From: Pohlia nutans
Lineage: Eukaryota; Streptophyta; Bryopsida; Bryales; Mniaceae
NCBI GenBank assembly: GCA_022496805.1
Contig: CM040088.1
Coordinates: 28,588,452-28,652,451 of the forward strand
Length of the DNA: 64,000 nucleotides
Reading direction: 5' to 3'
The notes beneath the pieces were generated by a model. It worked only from the letters and a program-made list of their open reading frames with translations. It ran no database searches and had not been told where the DNA came from. How positions within the stretch are numbered: position 1 is the first letter of the stretch; each line of letters begins with the position of its first letter. The position numbers were made by a program, and so were the translations under genes. Below are positions 51,487 to 63,684 of this stretch, piece by piece.

Positions 51487-52263
51487 TTAATCCCTAAACG
51501 CCCTTGGGGGGGTCCCACCAAAAACCACCTTATTTTGGTCATTTTTTATGATGATCTTTAATTGCTTTTCAAAACTTTTTTTCACATTCCCAATTGTAGG
51601 ATCTCGTACTTTTAGTCTTGTAAACCATCCCTTAAATTTTCAAAATGTTTAACCGTACGAATTTCAAGATTTTAGCAAATGGAAATTTTGAAATTTCAAG
51701 CCCTAAAAAATCGGGGCAGCCTTGCTTTGATGGGCTCCCAATCCAAAAATAAAAGTTGAAATGATGTGCCTTTTTTCACCATCCTCACGATGAGGTAGTT
51801 AACAAGATGTATGACTTGTTTTGACAAGATGTTCAATTCATTTTCATTTTTTCAAAGACCTTGTAATGGATGGGAATATGAAGAAAAACAAGAGATTTTT
51901 GCCAAATTGGATTATCCCTTTTACTCTCATTCAATTGGAAGAACTCATGTCTCCGAGCATGTCTTAAGGCATACACTCCGTGTGACATGGGAAGAAGTTA
52001 TTTTGAAGTGCCCAATGAATCTCATTAGCTTAGATTGTTTGGCAAGCCCGTTCAAAATGCTGAAGTTGATTTCATTTTTGAGGTGATTTGACTTTGAAAA
52101 AATCCCTCGAGCGGGGTTTTGATCGTATGGACATATTTCAAAGAATACTTATTTACTTATAATTTTATATTTATATTTTGGAAAAAATCATTTTTGAGGG
52201 CCTAGGCAGTCCTTAAAAATGGGCACCAACCAAAAAATGGTCTCTCGGGAGCTTAGAGGTTAA
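51487..52263. mobile_element. TTAA-family element, diverged
   Basis: The left end TTAATCCCTAAACGCCC and the right end GGGAGCTTAGAGGTTAA are imperfect inverted copies, 777 bp apart. The interior frame at 51811-52086 has no known domain. Confidence 0.6.
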
Positions 52264-52992
52264 GTGAATTAATTGTAAATATCCCAAAAAATTATCTCTT
52301 CTCTTTCTTGGAAAAAGTGGAGTGAAGCGACGTTGGAGATACCCTTGCACAAGATACCCTACTAAACTGATAACTTTGTGACTCTTATGTCTGATACCTT
52401 GCAAAACACAAACTTTGCACAATGAGAATTGCACAATTATGTCAAATTGACTTGATAACATTGAGCACCTATTTCAATTACAAGCATTGGAGTCCAAAAC
52501 ATGAAAGAGTAGGATGACGCCTTGACTGGTGCTCAAAGGGTCCGCCCCGGTGAGGTCCGTCCGTAATAGCGCATTTTCCCTTTGTATTATCATAGGGACT
52601 TGCAGCAGTACGGTATAGGAATCGATTGTGTCTGCAATTCTGTTCTTGCGATCGTCGCGTTGTCTCCTATGATGGTCGTGTTTTTTGTTGTGGTCTTGAT
52701 AGGCGACCTCGGTGCCACGGCAATTTTGTACTTCCGGGGCAGTCCAATCCCCAGCATGTCGCCTTTGGGCCATGCTCCTCTTCGTTTTGTCATCGAAGTC
52801 CTCGTCGTGATCGTGGTCGTTTATGTCGTGATTCCGTCGCCGCGATCTCCCCACCTGGTTGGTCCAGCTATATGCTCTGGTCATCTTTCTGGCAATTGTC
52901 GTCATAGTCGTCGCCAATTGTATGGTGTTGATCCTCATCGTAGTTTCGTTTCCATTTCCGTCACCTAATCTTGTTCACTTCCTAACTCCCTC
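52264..52992. other. Unassigned, minus-strand open frame
   Basis: The minus strand is open for 154 codons (52938-52474), with an Asp/His/Arg-rich composition (for example NDHDHDEDFDDKTKRS). The plus strand is also open for 128 codons. I recognise no family. It could be a retroelement gag remnant or a composition artefact. Confidence 0.3.
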
Positions 52993-53264
52993 GGGGAAGT
53001 CACTTAGTGTAAATTTTGGGTACATATGAGTGTACAAAGGGTATTTAATGGGGGGCTATGAAATAATTGGAATATTTTACTATTTATAATATATTTAGGG
53101 TATATTTCATATATATTCTTAAAATATTCCTAAAATATTTCCAAATTGGTTTTATAGCACCCTATATTACTTCTATAAATTTATAATTTTTATCTCAAAA
53201 TGAATAAAAGACACCGTATATTTGTTCTCTCATAGTTATTTAAATTCTTGACAGTGACTTCCCC
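52993..53264. mobile_element. MITE-like element with GGGGAAGTCAC ends
   Basis: GGGGAAGTCACTTAG at the left and GACAGTGACTTCCCC at the right are inverted over 12 bases, 272 bp apart. The interior is AT-rich and non-coding. A solo LTR (TG at 53009 to CA at about 53251) is the alternative reading. Confidence 0.5.
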
Positions 53265-53987
53265 GGGCTAACTCCTCCTCACAATCACCAACTACGAGCA
53301 CGATCTGGATCTACTATTCGGAAAATTCCTAATCTATCCGATGTCTCTCCAAAAGACAAAGTCTCGACGTCTACGAAAGAGAGAGCAAAAAATAACGACA
53401 ACGTCTCTCTTAATTTAATTAATTTACATCCATTCTCGGTTTTCATCTGCGCAAATTTTTCCAAACCCTATCTACTCTATATCAGCGCCTCTCTACTCTA
53501 TCTTAGCCTAAAACACACTAAAATAGTGCTACCTACCCTAAATTGGCATCGCCCCATACTAAATTGGTAGTTTTGGGCCCCACAAAGCCCTATAGAAACT
53601 AGCTACCAAAAAACCCTACTATTTGGCCATTTAAAACTTGAGCTAAAACTTAAAATCATGCGTCACCAAATAAATCATAGGAAAATAAAATTTAAAACAC
53701 CCTAGACATTCTAAATAACAAGTTTTGCACAAACAAAACCTGCACAATCAACCACAATGCACCACAATTGCATTTCACACAAATCCTCTAAAATACTACT
53801 AAATTACTCACACCAAATGCACCAACTCAAAAATAATTGCAAAAACATCTATACCAAATATTGGAATACATAAAAATGTGAAATAACACAATAAATACTT
53901 TACCGTATTTCGTGAGCCGCTTGGATGGCTCACAATACAACCTTGGTAAAATCTATTCCACCATGACAAAAAATGATAACATTGTCG
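53265..53987. other. Intergenic DNA
   Basis: AT-rich and low-complexity, with many CACCAAAT/ACACA words. No gene. Confidence 0.5.
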
Positions 53988-54569
53988 TTAACCCCTAAAG
54001 GACCATAAGGCCCCTACGCGCCTTCTGGAACTAGAAAGTGAGGAAATTCGAGTTCTTGGGCTTTGAATTGTAGGATGAGAAACAAAGAGACCCTGTCTCT
54101 TTTTGAAAGCTGAATTTGTAGGTACTTCCTGATCGGAAATTCATGAAGTGTGCAATTTTTGATGATTTTTTTGAGTTGCAAAAAGGCTCTCTAGGTGTCA
54201 CTATAGACCCTCATATCTTCCTCCTCACACCTCTAAATTACGTGAATTTTTTTGCACAGGTTTGAAATGATGATCTCTATGCACAATAAAAAATTTAGAA
54301 TTTTTGGAGCACTTTTGGACAATCCAACTTCAACATATGTACAAAATACCTCGAACGAGTTCCATCAATCTTCTCAACGGTGGCATTTTCTCAAAAATTG
54401 CACGATTTTGATGATCTTTTTTTATACAAAAGCTACGTAAGTCTTTTTTAATTTCAACGGTGTCGATCGTCAAAATTACCTCACTCAAGTGAGGAATTGA
54501 GCTTGTTACAAGAACTAGTCAAGAAAACAAGAGCTAAGTTCAACACCCCCCCAGTCCTTTAGGGGTTAA
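53988..54569. mobile_element. TTAA-family element
   Basis: TTAACCCCTAAAGGACCATA at the left and AGTCCTTTAGGGGTTAA at the right are near-perfect inverted ends. The span is 582 bp and non-coding. It shares its right TTAA with the next element. Confidence 0.85.
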
Positions 54570-55382
54570 CCCCTAAGCGTCCCGGCGTCCATATTTTGGA
54601 CGTTTTTGAGGGACATTCACCTTCGAAGAGCTGTAACTTTTGCAAAACGTGTCTGGTTTTGCTGCAATTTTAAAAAAACTCCCCGCATCATGTATGGAAT
54701 GTGTGGTAAAAATTTCAGATCAATCCGAGATGAATTGAATTTTTGGTGATCATTTGAAAGTAGGTATCTTTTTTTTGGACAGTTCTGTGAATTTTGATGG
54801 CAGCAACTTCGGGGGCTTGTATCTCCTTCATCCCAAGTCCGTTTTCAATAAAAACTTGTTGGGTTGAATTCCCCTTGAAGTCTAGTTATCATGGTAAAAT
54901 TTTCAGGTCAATCCATGTTGTTATGAATGTTTGGGAGTCATTTTAGTGCACGGGTCTAGTTTGAACACTTTTTGCTTTTTGGTTCAAATGGGTCACTTTT
55001 CGGGCTACTTTTTGACATTGAGAGGTCATTTTAGGGCACATTAAATTTTTTCATGAGGCTTTTTTGGTACCAATGTGTTTAGATGATGATTTTTGAACTA
55101 CTTTATAGTTGAAAGTTTTTTCATTTGAGTAATTTTGAAAACGAATTTCACCTCTAACTGTGTTGCTAGGAAAATTTCAGCATCCTTTTTTAGCACTAGA
55201 ACACTATGATCTTGCAATCTATATGGCCAAATGACCCCAAAATTGATTCACATGATCTACAACATGTATGTTACAAGATTGTACGGTTGAGATTTCTATA
55301 CCTCACTTACATTTAGACCTATAACACATCAAAAGCGATAATGATTTTAAACTCAAAAAAGCTAGGGACCCTTAGGGGTTAA
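54566..55382. mobile_element. TTAA-family element, adjoining copy
   Basis: TTAACCCCTAAGCGTCCCGG at the left and GGGACCCTTAGGGGTTAA at the right. The span is 817 bp with no frame. It starts on the same TTAA (54566-54569) that ends the preceding element. Confidence 0.85.
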
Positions 55383-57618
55383 GTTAGTACTAGAAGAACA
55401 TCAACAAGAGAGCTGTCAAGGCGTTTCTTCATTTTGTCCTTACAATATATATCAGTTTTTTTTATAAGATTCATATGTTAGAATCATGCAGTTATTGGGA
55501 AAATATGTTCATACTTGACATATTCTTCTATGTCCTCTTCCATCTATTTTGCTCTCACATTTTTGTGACAAAATTCAAAATGATCTTCATCTTTGTTTTT
55601 GAGACAATATGCCAATGTAGGTGTGTAAACCTATACCTTTGAGAATCTTTGGAATGTATGTGATGTCCAGCTGTTGAAGAATCCTCCCATCCAAGATATG
55701 CTTTAATAAGTTTGTTTGTAGTTTGAACACTGGTCTTGGAGGTGCAATAGACTATTTGTAAATGTAGCCTTCATAAAGTTCATCCTCTCTCTAACGAACA
55801 TAATCCAAAGATACACTTTTCTTCAACAAATTTCTTCATATCCCAAAACATTTGTTTCGTTAAAAGTACACATAGCCATGTGCACTATTTTTTGGTCCCA
55901 TTTCTTTTTATATGACTATACTTTCTTCAAACGTACAAAATTTTAGCATGTGTACCTTTTATATGGCACGTGCACTTTTGAAGAAACAAGTGTTATTTTT
56001 TGTTTCATCGTGTCTCACTTATCGTGTTTCATCGTGTTTCATTTCATCGTGGCAATTTGAGGTTCTGTTTGCATATTTGAACAGTGAATGGTTGAATTGT
56101 TGATTGTGTGGCAATTGTGAATGCACGTTTTGGTATTTTTGTGGACACTCGGAAGCGCTGTTGATTTTTGCCTTGACTTTTTCTCACTCTCAATTTCCTC
56201 TATAATCGTGGAGTAGATTGTTGTGTTTGTAAAGTTTGTGTGTTCTCGTGGTTTTTGACCTAACTATTGTTTTTTTTTTGCATTTGTGATGTTCATTTTG
56301 GTTGGAATGTATGTGCTGCCTTAAGTTTTTAGGGTTCATTTTGGGCCTCATAGGAGTTTATTTTGCCAATTATAGTGTGATTTTGGCACCCCATCGTGCC
56401 TCATTCCATTAGGTTTGAATGTTGCTAAGTTAATCTCATTTATTGGAGTGCTTGTTGATCATAGTGTTTTGTATTGTTGTTGTAATCTAGCGGACTATAC
56501 CATACAAACGCCCATAAGTTTTTAACCTCCGCCGGCAATACACAACTCAACTTCTGTCTTTGCCAACTCGACCTCCGTTTGAGAGCTCGCCTTCACTTGA
56601 CGCCGCCAAACGTGGGGCCATGAATAGCTGTTTGCCTGACACCTAGACTTACACTTCTCGAGGCACGATAGTGACGAGGAACGGCCTGGCCTGGTCACTA
56701 TAGTGCCTCCAGTTGCTGAAGCTTGAGCGTCACGGTGGAGGCTATTCCTTGCCTAAGTGTTTTTCTCCGCGTTAGGTGAGTCAAAAGTAGATGAGCTCTC
56801 ATGCCAAAGTAGAGTTGGCAAGGGCGGAGGGACAATGGGCGGAGTTTAAAATTGAAAGGTGCGCGGGTGGTTTAACATGCAGACGAGAGACATACCTTAT
56901 TCAAAATTTTAATTAAGTGTGAGGAAAACTTTAAAAAAAAATTAAAAAAATTGCATAAAGATATGCTGCATAACATAATAGAACAGTACAATGGAGCACC
57001 CTTTTGAAAACTCTATCAAAAGATAATCTTTACTTAGATTCACTTTTTTAAGTGATGAAAGAATGCCATTCGTATTCCATGAATTTTGGGACTATCATAT
57101 CATTGCCACGTAAACTTAATTTTTAATTGTAAATAGACTGTGGTCCCATTGCAAAAGAGTGTCGGCACCCATTGCCCTATTATGCTATGTGAAGGGATCA
57201 ATGAAACATCTTGGGGTCTGTAGTAACACTGCTGCCCACTGCTGCCAGCTCAACCGCCTGCCCAATGCCAACTCGACCGAGCTGCCCCTCCTGAGTTGCC
57301 CGACCCTCGAGTCGAGCTGCCCCGCCCGAGTTGCCCCTCTCGAGCTGCCCGACCTTGCCGCTCTCAGCCACCGCGAAGAGACGCGAAGAGACGCGAAGAG
57401 AGACGCCTGAGTCTAGAAATAATTTTGCCCGACGTCCAGGCTCACGTAGCTCGAGTCACGGTAGAGACGAGGACCTCCTAGGGTTTGCTGCTCTGTTTTC
57501 TCTGGCTATGGCGTCATCGTTGCAGTGCTCCGCATGTTAAAATTCGTCTCCACTGTCATCGGGCATGTTGATCTCCGGCGCCGGATGTTGTGAATTCCAT
57601 CTTCTCTGAGGCACCACG
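55383..57618. other. AMSH upstream region and intergenic DNA
   Basis: AT-rich to about 56500. A hairpin from AGGCACGATAGTGAC (56661) and GTCACTATAGTGCCT (56694) stands out. Positions 57230-57370 are a GC-rich block of GAGCTGCCC-type repeats, followed by three GAAGAGACGC units near 57375. These probably lie in the promoter or 5' leader of AMSH. Frames here are repeat-driven. Confidence 0.45.
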
Positions 57619-60600
57619 ATGGCAGGGGCCGCAATGAGGGGGGGCACTCTGAGCATCGCTGCCAAGACGAAGAAACTCGACGTGGACAGTCGCTTGTCCT
57701 TGAAGTATTACTACCGCACGGCGGACAATCTCCTCAAGCAGGTGACCGATTGCCCGCGATCGCTTACTTTCGTCAATCCTAATGTTTCTGCTTTATTGAA
57801 ACTTACTTTCTTGGTGGTTTGTAGGCTCGAATTTATCGGGACGAGGGGAATGTCATCGATTACTACATTCTGCTGCTTCGATTTTCCAGGTGAATCGCTC
57901 GGTTGACGATTTCGGAGTGAATCAATTATGTATTTTTTTTTTGAGTCGGTATCCAGGAGCTAGAAGTAGCGTTATTTTTTTTGTGCACTTCGATTTCCAG
58001 GTGAATCGCTCGTTTGAAGATTTCGGAGATTTTATTTATTTTAAAGTCGGTATCCGGAGCTAGAGGTAGCGTTTTTGAATCCTTTATTATTTTGGTGCAC
58101 TGCTGCTTCGATTTTAGAGGTGAATCGCTCGGTTGACGATTACGGGGATTTTTTATTTCTTTTTGAGTCGGTATGAGGAGCTAGAAGCGGAGTTTTGAAT
58201 CTTTTTTTTTTTTTTTTTTTTTTTTTGTGCAGCTTGGTTTCTGAGACCATACCTGAACATCGGGAATATCGACTATATGCAGGAGTGAATAAAGACTACA
58301 GAAGAGTAAGCTTGGCAATCCTGAAATTGTTGTTGATTAGGAGAAATTTTCTGTGATCGTATACTAATTTCCTAAGTTTTTATCTGGAACTGCAGAGATT
58401 GCTAGATGTTATCACAGAGCTTGAGAAGCTGAAACCTGAAGTTCAGAAGCAAGTTGATCAGTACAACCGAGCTTTTCTGAAGGTCACTTCACCTGCTTCG
58501 TACAGCGTACCTTCTTCATATAGCTCACCTGCTTCGTACAGTTTACCCTCTTCGTACGGCGTGCCTTCCTCATACAACTTGCCTTCTTACAGCAACACAA
58601 CTGATGCTGGAGTGGCATGGCCTCCTACCAATAGGAGTCAGTCATTCTCAGGGGGTATTAACCATGAAAAGGTATGTAGGATACATTTCGTAGTTTGAGC
58701 CTCGTAGTTGGATTTTGTCTGCAACTTCGTTGGGGATTTGGACACATGTTGATGTGGATTTCAAATTTTTAAGCGAAAGAGGTCATTTGAGGAATAGCAT
58801 ATCGGAATGTGATTTGAGACAACTTGAGCATGTGTTGTGTGCAGTTTAATGGCTATGGAACACGAGTTCCAGTTCCAGGTTACGGTGATTCAGGATCTGG
58901 ATACAATTCACCCGGATCGTCTGTTATTGGCGCTTATCTGGAGGATCAACTTAAAACTTTGTGAGTACCTTCTTATGCATGCTGGTAACGATTCTAGTTC
59001 AGTATGAATTTTGGAAGGGTTCGTTCTTACTTCTGCACGGGTTCCTGCAAACCAGTGTACTGTACACGTATCGTTCTTTGTGACGCGGAGTTGTCTACTG
59101 GACTTGGGCTTTGGTAGCGATTCTCGATGTCGTGGTGGTGCTTCCTGGTGATCGTAATTACTCATTTTATGGTAACCGTATGTTTGAATGCGTGTGCCCA
59201 CTTTTGTGAAGTTATCGGAATATGAAGTAACCGATGTGTCACACTGTTCAATAGTATATTCTGTAGGTGCATTGTCATTGGGGGATGATTTTGATGTTTA
59301 TATTTTACATGTAGGTCCCTAAACATTCCCAGACCTACCGAGGAAACACTTTCCAGACACTCTATTCTTGGGCCAAGTACGCAGCGACCACGAAGAGAAC
59401 CAGCACCCCTTAGGGTATGTACTGGTCTGAGCGGTCTTAAGGTCGCATGAATGCTTTGGCGTGGGGCTTGATTTTCATCAGATGTAAATCGTGTTGTCTG
59501 AGACTTGCCATTGAGATGAGCCTCATGATCTTTTTTCTCATTTTAATATGCAGGTGCAGTATCCAAGCTATGTTGATACCACACCAATTGAACTACCAAG
59601 GTTTGTCACATAGACTGTTAATTGTACGCTGACTTGTGAATTTTTCGGCATGAAGTTTCTATTGTCATACTCTAACTCTTGAATTTGTTGTCCCGTAGCT
59701 GCCATCCCTAGCAAGTGTTTGTCGAGCAATTTTATTGTTCAAGCCCAGTACTAAACGTCTGAATGGTGGTGATTAAGATTCTATTGAATTTTTGAAAGGT
59801 AGACTTTCTGATGTTTGCCATAATGGGCGTTTGGGGTGAAGCTTTATCCAGGATTGCAATGTTCCTGCACAAGCTTCAGCCTCGTCCACAAGTGTGGTTG
59901 CTACTACCAGTGTGGATGTGTCTTCATCTCTTGCCTCTCTGGTTTCTCTGTCGGAACCTGCGCTTTGGCCCAGCTCTGAATCATCTCTTACAGTCGATGT
60001 AGCCCCTCCAGTGACATTGATCAGACAGCCTTCGCCACCTCCTATTGCCGCTCCTGTACAGACTGTGCAAGCTGTACATGACACACATGACCACTCTCAA
60101 ACCCAGTTGTCACCTGACCTGGTGGCTGATCCTCGTCCTGGGGAGGCACAAGCTCTAGACGGTGATCTGTCCAAGGGGCCCAAGCACTTGCATATAGTAG
60201 GCACCTACTAGAGTTCTCGTTGTTGGTTTTGTTGGTTTTGTTGAATTTTGCCTCGTCTTGGTTGAGCGTACAATTTATGTAAATCCTAGAGTCGGGTTTA
60301 GCGTTTTCTGCATGTAATTACTGTTGGGGCTGTTCTCTTGCTCATGGAGGCTCATCCTATCGTGTGGTGGTTTTACTCCAGTCTACCAAAATGATGGACG
60401 AGTTTATGCGGTTGGCCAAAGCCAATACTACTCGCAATCTTGAGACATGTGGCGTTCTTGCAGGGTCTTTGGTGAGAGGATTCTGTGCATTTGCCAGCCA
60501 CCTAGGGCTTTGTTTTTCTCTGACTGATGCTCATCAGCCCGATTGTTATGGATGTGGTATGATACGACAAGACCTTTTTGGACTTTCTAAACAAGGTTGT

Positions 60601-62488
60601 CTTCGTTTTGTTTTGCAGAAGAAGGGAATCTTTTATGTTTGTACTTTGATCATTCCAAAGCAGGAATCCACATCTGACTCGGTATGTGTTCTTATTTGTT
60701 TGATTTAGTTTTCCTGATGTCGAAATAACATGGGTGTTTAAATAATGGATATTTAGATACCCATGTACAGTGATCGTGGACTTCAGTTTGCGTTGGTCAG
60801 TTCTATTTTAACCCCTAAACGTCCTCACCCCTCTCCATATTCGGCAGTTTTGCAAAGATGCATCATAAAATGCAACCTAGAGGGATATTTTGCACTAGAT
60901 GTATGAATAAAAGTTGTACATTAGAAATTTTAGATTCTATTCATACAGTTAGATCTGCGATTGCTATCACCAATATTTTTGTATAAAATTTGAAACTTGA
61001 AATTCAAAATTCTTTTGTAATTTTGATTATGAATAAGATATTGACAATTTATACTTGAAATTTGTTGTGATTGGTTGAAATGTAATATTCTAAGTGTAGA
61101 GATTTTTGGAGATTTTTTGGTTGCTTAATTTTTTGAGTTGGCTTTTTTAAGAGCACTTTTACACCGAAATCTTCAAAATTTTGGGTAAATCACTACAACG
61201 TGAAATTTAGCATAAAATTTTCCCGTATCATCCCCTTTCTAAGCGGTTCACACATGCATGAAGCTAACTTCCCATAAAATATGTAGTAAAAAAATGGCAC
61301 TACAAAAAGTTAATGACGGATGAGAAAACTGTGTTTGATTCTGTACATCGTCCACTTTCTGGACAGTTGGACGTTTAGGGGTTAATTTCTGTTCCTTGGG
61401 GAACACAATAGAATTGGTGAGGTTTTAGTGTCATGGATTATTATCATTACCATAAATTATTTGGACTGTTCACCTAATTTCTATTTTCTTTTTTGGATTG
61501 GTTTGTGACAGTGTCAAACAGTTAACGAGGAGGAAATATTTGATTCTCAAGACAAGCGAGGTCTTTTCCAGCTTGGTTGGATACATGTAAGAAGTTTGTC
61601 TAGTTTGCAGGAATGTACCTAGCTGGAAGATGAAAGTACTGTTTTTGGCATCAAATGCCTCTTTTTAAGTATGACAGGATGGGATGATATCTTTTGATGA
61701 TATCTTTTCTGCTCCTTGTGCAGACACATCCATCACAATCGTGTTTTATGTCATCTATCGACCTCCATACCCATTATTCGTATCAGGTCAGTGAGGTTGT
61801 CAACGAGGTCTTTATCCATTTATTTGAACATCATATACATTACTACGTAGTATTCATAGTCTATTTGAATATGACATTTTTCTTCTCAGGGTTCATGAAA
61901 TTGACGTTCCTGTTTTCTTCTGTGCCATTAAGTGCATGATATTGTGGTATTTTGAAGTTCATGTCATACTGGAAGTAATGTTGCCAAAAACAATGCAGTC
62001 AGCAGAACGTTACTTTCAAGTCCTGTTTGAGATTTTTCTTGTGAGTTTTACTTATCTGGTTTGTTGTTTCCTGCAGATCATGTTGCCAGAAGCTATTGCT
62101 ATAGTGATGGCACCTACTGACAACTCTCGGTATGTCATTATGATAAAAAAATCTGTCACTGCTGATATGGCTCCATGCAAGGTTTCTGATGTTGATACGG
62201 TTTCTGTTGAGGAGAGTGCTCAGTGTTTTAAGTTTCATGTGACTGATGAAAGATACACAGTGCTTATTTTGTCAATCAATGTGTTCGCATTTTTTCATGT
62301 ATTTGTGCAGAACTTATGGTATTTTCCGCCTGGCTGATCCTGGTGGTGTAAAAACTATTCAACAATGTCAAAGGCGTGGTTTTCATCCTCATGAAGATCC
62401 CCCTGATGGTGGTCCAATATATGAGCACTGCAATCATGTTTATATGAACCCAAAACTGCAATTTGATGTCATAGATCTACGGGCATAG
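57619..62488 (+). CDS. AMSH3: AMSH-like ubiquitin thioesterase (JAMM/MPN+ protease)
   Basis: This zinc metalloprotease cleaves K63/K48 ubiquitin chains on endosomal cargo with ESCRT-III. Exons: 57619-57741, 57825-57889, 58233-58305, 58396-58671, 58845-58960, 59315-59414, 59554-59600, 59842-60196, 60382-60471, 60619-60681, 61512-61586, 61724-61786, 62077-62129, 62311-62488. Phases close to 558 aa. Residues 1-115 form the MIT/USP8-dimerisation-like helices. Residues 119-153 hold SY..PSS repeats. The middle (about 305-385) is Ser/Pro-rich. The MPN+ domain (386-558) has catalytic E406 (NLETCGVLAG) and JAMM H461, H463, S471 and D474 in GWIHTHPSQSCFMSS, plus the AMSH second-zinc residues around FHPHEDP and YEHC. 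Exon 8's acceptor (tgaag, 59841) is weak and was chosen by phase. The exact paralogue number is uncertain. Confidence 0.94.
57872..58230 (+). repeat. Triplication of the exon 2 donor region in AMSH intron 2
   Basis: Units of about 112-118 bp begin at the end of exon 2 (CTTCGATTTTCCAG, then GTGAATCGCTCGGTTGA) and recur at about 57988 and 58106. Each runs through GAGTCGGTATC, GGAGCTAGA(A/G)G and a T-rich tract ending TTGTGCA. The second copy keeps CCAG/GTGAAT, a full decoy donor; the third has TAGAGGTGAAT. The T-tract of the last copy is the real acceptor of exon 3. Confidence 0.9.
60808..61385 (+). mobile_element. TTAA-family element in an AMSH intron
   Basis: TTAACCCCTAAACGTCC and GGACGTTTAGGGGTTAA are perfect 17-bp inverted ends, 578 bp apart. 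The interior is non-coding. Its right half is related to 31991-32283. It lies between AMSH exons 10 and 11. Confidence 0.92.
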
Positions 62489-63365
62489 TCATAGGTCTAT
62501 TGTACACAAGCCAATTTATATAATTACCTGCAACCTAGCAAGTGCTGTACTCCAGGTATTAGTGATTCTATGTAGCTGCTATGTTGCAGTATTTTTTTTT
62601 TCCAACAAGGTAGAGTTTAGCTGTTTCTTGTGGGTTTCTTTTTGTGTCTTCATTGAGTGAGTCTTCAAGAAGTCTTCAGTTCAAACGGACATTCTTCTAG
62701 AGGGTCACACTCAACAGGTGTATCAGCTATTAGCGATGGTGATTTCTGCCCCGTAAGAAGGGGTCAGTTCCTGAACCTGTTATTATCATTTATTCCAGGC
62801 TGTAGTGGCAATCGAGGTCCCAACTATCTCACTCGAGTGTTTGGGTTGCAATTGGCTCACTCTTTCTTCGAGAGGACATTGAGTACTTGGGAAGTCCACT
62901 TTGGAGTCGCTTCTAATACTGCTTTTTTTTTTCTCTAATCTGGCACCTGGTAATGCTTCATGTGTCGAGAAAGTAAAGACTTAGCTTCAAGGCATTTACT
63001 CTGCGGAGCCATTTGATTTTCTTAATATTGTTATGTAAGTTCAATTGTGAATTAATTGGTAGTGGATAAGCCAATGTAAGTACAAAGTTTGATTTTAGAT
63101 ACCCAGAATAACTTAATGTGGTCATAAAATATAACTTACTATAAACATCACCAAAATGAAAGTTGTGGTTCATAGTAAATAATGAAAGTTGTGGTTGAAC
63201 CCTCCTCTATTCCCCATCTTGCTAAATGAAGGATGTGGCCTCAAAATCCTCTAGTTAGCACTTTCAACAAATTGACTGACAAACATGAACACTACAATTT
63301 GCCATCTAACTCTCATTTTTGGTGCCAAGAGAATATGAATGAAGTGCAAGGGAAGGGGGACAAAG
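62489..63365 (+). other. AMSH 3' flank
   Basis: Probable 3' UTR, then intergenic DNA. The 93-codon frame at 62657 has no family features. AAAGTTGTGGTT is doubled near 63155-63195. Confidence 0.4.
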
Positions 63366-63684
63366 TTAACCCTTAAACAACATCTTGAAAGAATATGGAT
63401 TATATATTTAGGTCAGGCATGGGTGCATGACCAATCACAACAAAGAAACAAGCACTCGAGGAATCAATTGGGAACTTGGGCAAGAATAAAACGATCCTCC
63501 AATTTCTTTAATCTAGATATTGCAAACAAACATGAAAGAATTTGTTGTTGCAACTAAGCACATCACATGCCTCACATTGCATCCAATGACCCATGTCTAG
63601 TTAGAAGTTGAGTAGTGCTCTTGCTAGAAGCAAGATTCCTTGGAAATCAAACCCGCGGGGCTTGGAAGGACGTTTAAGGGTTAA
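63366..63684. mobile_element. TTAA-family MITE
   Basis: TTAACCCTTAAACAAC and GGACGTTTAAGGGTTAA are inverted copies at the two ends of a 319-bp span. It is non-coding. Confidence 0.8.

Noticed and set aside
52474..52968. Opposed 154- and 128-codon frames as a gene
   Set aside because: Asp/His-rich repeats, both strands open, no domain or splice evidence; left as unassigned.
57159..57540. Three overlapping frames upstream of AMSH
   Set aside because: Produced by GAGCTGCCC and GAAGAGACGC repeats; no conserved protein features.
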